The notes under the pieces were generated by a model. It was not told the DNA's origin, searched no databases, and saw only the letters and a list, made by a program, of their open reading frames with translations. From Comamonadaceae bacterium (GTDB lineage: Bacteria; Pseudomonadota; Gammaproteobacteria; Burkholderiales; Burkholderiaceae_C): a stretch of 33,859 nucleotides of DNA. This document shows, in pieces, positions 31,598-33,859 of the stretch (within the stretch, counting starts at the first letter, position 1; each line of letters begins with the position of its first letter). The position numbers and the translations under genes are program-made. Location of the stretch: the NCBI GenBank assembly GCA_007280205.1, contig QYPX01000065.1:1-33859 (forward strand), in the 5' to 3' direction.

Positions 31598-32808
31598 GCT
31601 TGCTCCGCGATGTGTTTCTTGATCAGTGGACACAGAATGCCCACGATTTCATCGGCCTCAGCGGGGCAGAGGATCAGCGGCGGCACGAGCCGGATCACGC
31701 TGTCGGCGGTGACGCTGATCAAAAGACCGTTGCTCGCGCACTGACCCACCAGCGCGGCGCAAGGCTTGGCCAACTCAACTCCCAGCATCAGCCCTTGGCC
31801 GCGAATTTCCTTGACGCTGCCCGCAGCCAGTTCGGCCTTCAAAGCCTGCGCCAGAGCGCCTGCCAGATGGGCGCCGACCTGCGCGGCGTTGGCCAGCAGG
31901 CCTTCTTCTTCCATGATGCGTATCGTCTCGACCCCGGCGCGCATCGCCAGCGGATTGCCGCCAAAGGTGGTGCCGTGGTTGCCGACCTGGAAGATGTTGG
32001 CCGCCTTCGGTCCGGCCACGACGGCGCCGATCGGCACGCCGGAACCCAGCCCTTTGGCCAGCGGCATCACATCGGGCGTGATACCGGCCCACTGATGTGC
32101 AAACCACTTTCCGGTGCGCCCCATGCCGCACTGCACCTCGTCAATCATCAGCAGCCAGTCGCGTTCGTCGCACAACTGGCGCACTGCCTGAAGGTAATCG
32201 AGGTGCATGGCGTGAATGCCGCCTTCGCCCTGAATCGCCTCAAAAAACACAGCGACGACGTTCGGATTGTTCGCCGTTGCCGCCCGTAGACTTTCCATAT
32301 TGTTCAAAGGCACACGGATGAAACCCTCCACCAGCGGACCGAAACCGGCCTGGATCTTGGGGTTGCCGGTGGCGCTCAGGGTGGCGATGGAGCGGCCATG
32401 GAACGCCTTCTCGTAGACCACGATCTCGGGTCGCTCTATGCCCTTGTCATGACCGAACTTGCGCGCCAGTTTGAGCGCTGCTTCGTTGGCTTCCAGACCG
32501 GTGGAGCAGAAGAAAACATTGCTCATGCCGGAGAGCTCGACCAGCTTTTTGGCCAGCACTTCCTGATTCGGAATGTGGTAATAGTTGGAGGTGTGGATCA
32601 GTTTGCTCAGCTGGTCCTGCAGTGCCGGCACCAACTTGGGGTGGTTGTGACCCAGCGTATTGACGGCGATGCCGCCCAGCGCGTCCAGATACTGCTTGCC
32701 GTTGACGTCCCAGACGCGGCAGCCCTGGCCATGCGACAGCGCGATCGGCACGCGGCCGTAGGTATTCATGACGTGGGGTGAAGCAGCTTCAATGAAAGGG
32801 GCGGTCAT
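31594..32808 (-). CDS. argD: Acetylornithine aminotransferase
   Basis: 404 residues from the ATG at 32808; the longer frame would use a TTG at 32826. PLP class III features: STGLEANEAALKLARK near 102, FEAIQGEGG near 189, IDEVQCGMGRTG with Asp223, and the Schiff-base lysine Lys252 (MPLAKGLGSG). It converts N-acetylglutamate semialdehyde to N-acetylornithine in the arginine pathway. GGAAAG upstream of the ATG is the likely ribosome-binding site. argF follows by overlap. Confidence 0.93.
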
Positions 32809-32877
32809 GGTCTCAGGTCTTTCCAAATGAAACCGGCCCGATCAATGGCGGGCCGTTGAAGCGTGATTTTAGGCCAA

Positions 32878-32904
32878 CAAAAAAGCCGTCTTGCGACGGC
32901 TTCC
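32878..32904 (-). terminator. Intrinsic terminator after rpsT
   Basis: GCCGTC, loop TTGC, GACGGC form a 6-bp GC-rich stem. On the minus strand it is followed by a T-run (TTTTTTG), about 85 bp after the rpsT stop and 70 bp before the argD ATG. It would end rpsT transcription ahead of argD. Confidence 0.85.
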
Positions 32905-32986
32905 TTGCCTTTTTGCTGACAGCGCACCCGTTACAAACGGCGGATCAAAATTTCCAGAGGACTTGATCCGTGCGATTCGCCTGAAA

Positions 32987-33289
32987 TCAGGCGGCTTTGG
33001 CGACCAGGGCTTTCACCTTGGTCGACAGGCGGCTCTTGTCGCGAGCTGCCTTGTTTTTGTGGAAGATGCCCTTGTCGGCCACGGTGTCAACCACGGCCTG
33101 CATCTTGCCAAACAATTCGGTTGCCTTGGCCTTGTCGCCAGCGACAACCGCTTTTTCAACGTTCTTCACCGCAGTGCGGTATTTGGAGCGCAGCGAGGTG
33201 TTCGCGGCGTTGATCTTGACGTCCTGACGGACGCGCTTGCGGCCCGACGCCAGGCGCGGGTTCTTTTTCTTGGGTTTTCCAGATGCCAT
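32987..33289 (-). CDS. rpsT: 30S ribosomal protein S20
   Basis: 100 residues, highly basic: [42 protein letters not shown], then [22 protein letters not shown]. This is the S20 helical bundle, slightly longer than the 87-residue E. coli protein because of an N-terminal basic extension. S20 binds 16S rRNA early in assembly of the small subunit. It diverges from murJ (116-bp gap). Confidence 0.97.
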   Translation of the reverse strand: MASGKPKKKNPRLASGRKRVRQDVKINAANTSLRSKYRTAVKNVEKAVVAGDKAKATELFGKMQAVVDTVADKGIFHKNKAARDKSRLSTKVKALVAKAA

Positions 33290-33405
33290 ATTGTTAATTC
33301 CTTGAGTCTGTGGATGTTGTCAGCAAAGCCGAGCATTCTAACAGGCGCTGGCTACTCTGGCTGAGTTCGCCCGTGCGCCTTGCCGAGCCGGCTACACTGC
33401 GCCTC

Positions 33406-33859
33406 GTGAGCCTGTTCAAATCCGCCTCTGTGGTGTCCCTGCTGACATTGGTCTCGCGCGTCACTGGCCTGGCGCGCGAACTGCTGATTGCCTCCACCTT
33501 TGGCGCCAGCGCGCTGACCGATGCCTTCAACGTCGCATTTCGCATTCCCAATCTGTTTCGGCGCTTTTTTGCCGAGGGCGCCTTCAGCCAGGCCTTTGTT
33601 CCGGTACTGGCTGCGACCAAAGCGCAGCACGGCGAGGCAGCGACCCAGTTGCTGATTGACCGCGCCGCCACGGTTCTGGCCTGGGTTTTACTGGTCATCA
33701 GTGTTCTGGGGGTGCTGGCAGCGCCGGCGCTGGTCTGGGCCATGGCCAGTGGCCTGCAGCATACGCCGCGCGGTTTTGAGGTGGCGGTGGTCATGACGCG
33801 CTGGATGTTTCCCTACATTGCTTTCATGTCTTTGGTGGCACTGGCCGCCGGTGTGCTCA
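33406..33859 (+). CDS. murJ: Lipid II flippase MurJ (partial, cut by window end)
   Basis: A GTG at 33406 opens a frame that runs to the window edge (151 codons). The protein starts MSLFKSASVVSLLTLVSRVTG and continues with LARELLIASTFGASALTDAFNVAFRIPNLFRRFFAEGAFSQAFVPV, the near-invariant first two helices of MurJ (MVN family). Another two membrane segments are visible. MurJ flips lipid II across the inner membrane for peptidoglycan synthesis. Position next to rpsT is common in proteobacteria. Confidence 0.95.
   Translation, partial: MSLFKSASVVSLLTLVSRVTGLARELLIASTFGASALTDAFNVAFRIPNLFRRFFAEGAFSQAFVPVLAATKAQHGEAATQLLIDRAATVLAWVLLVISVLGVLAAPALVWAMASGLQHTPRGFEVAVVMTRWMFPYIAFMSLVALAAGVL

Overview
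The window looks like a GC-rich betaproteobacterium of the order Burkholderiales, probably Comamonadaceae-like. This is inferred from protein style and gene order (zapB-zapA followed by 6S RNA, rpsT divergent from murJ, argD-argF, nth, RdgC), not from a database search. It has two parts: an accessory region from the left edge to about 14.63 kb, and ordinary chromosomal genes from about 14.7 kb to the right edge.

Accessory region. From 7.72 kb back to base 1, eight consecutive genes lie on the minus strand. In transcription order they encode an unknown 182-aa protein, a cysteine-rich 224-aa protein, a two-domain AAA+ ATPase, a 95-aa membrane protein, a DUF2779 protein (Cas4/RecB-like nuclease domain plus DEDD-type exonuclease domain), a WYL-domain regulator, a highly divergent FtsZ/tubulin-like protein with an export-type N terminus, and a low-molecular-weight tyrosine phosphatase cut by the window edge. 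The last six are packed closely enough to be one transcript, and the FtsZ-like stop overlaps the phosphatase start (ATGA). I know of no described system with this combination. It is the best candidate here for an undescribed module, possibly defence-related.

From 7.8 to 14.6 kb come a SprT-like zinc protease, a DUF1653 protein, a YlcI/YnfO-RelE/ParE type toxin-antitoxin pair with a palindromic operator, a DUF932 protein, a lone tyrosine recombinase, a small conserved plasmid/ICE-type protein, and a P4-type integrase. The integrase start lies about 180 bp from a tRNA-3'-end-like sequence. This is the typical end of an integrated element, so about 14.63 kb is taken as its right boundary.

Chromosomal region. 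14.7-21.7 kb holds housekeeping and metabolic genes: a class IV aminotransferase, a TauE/SafE exporter, a cobalamin-binding protein resembling CarH without its DNA-binding domain, a receiver-only response regulator, rdgC, a VOC protein, DUF3016 and MaoC-like proteins, and a methyltransferase. Then follow 6S RNA and zapA-zapB. From 22.5 to 27.4 kb there is a vitamin B12 uptake operon: cobalamin riboswitch with a downstream intrinsic terminator, btuB, btuF, btuC and btuD, the last three joined by overlapping ATGA junctions. Next are nth, a PLP aminotransferase, an FAD monooxygenase, a stem-loop repeat cluster, argF-argD, rpsT, and the start of murJ.
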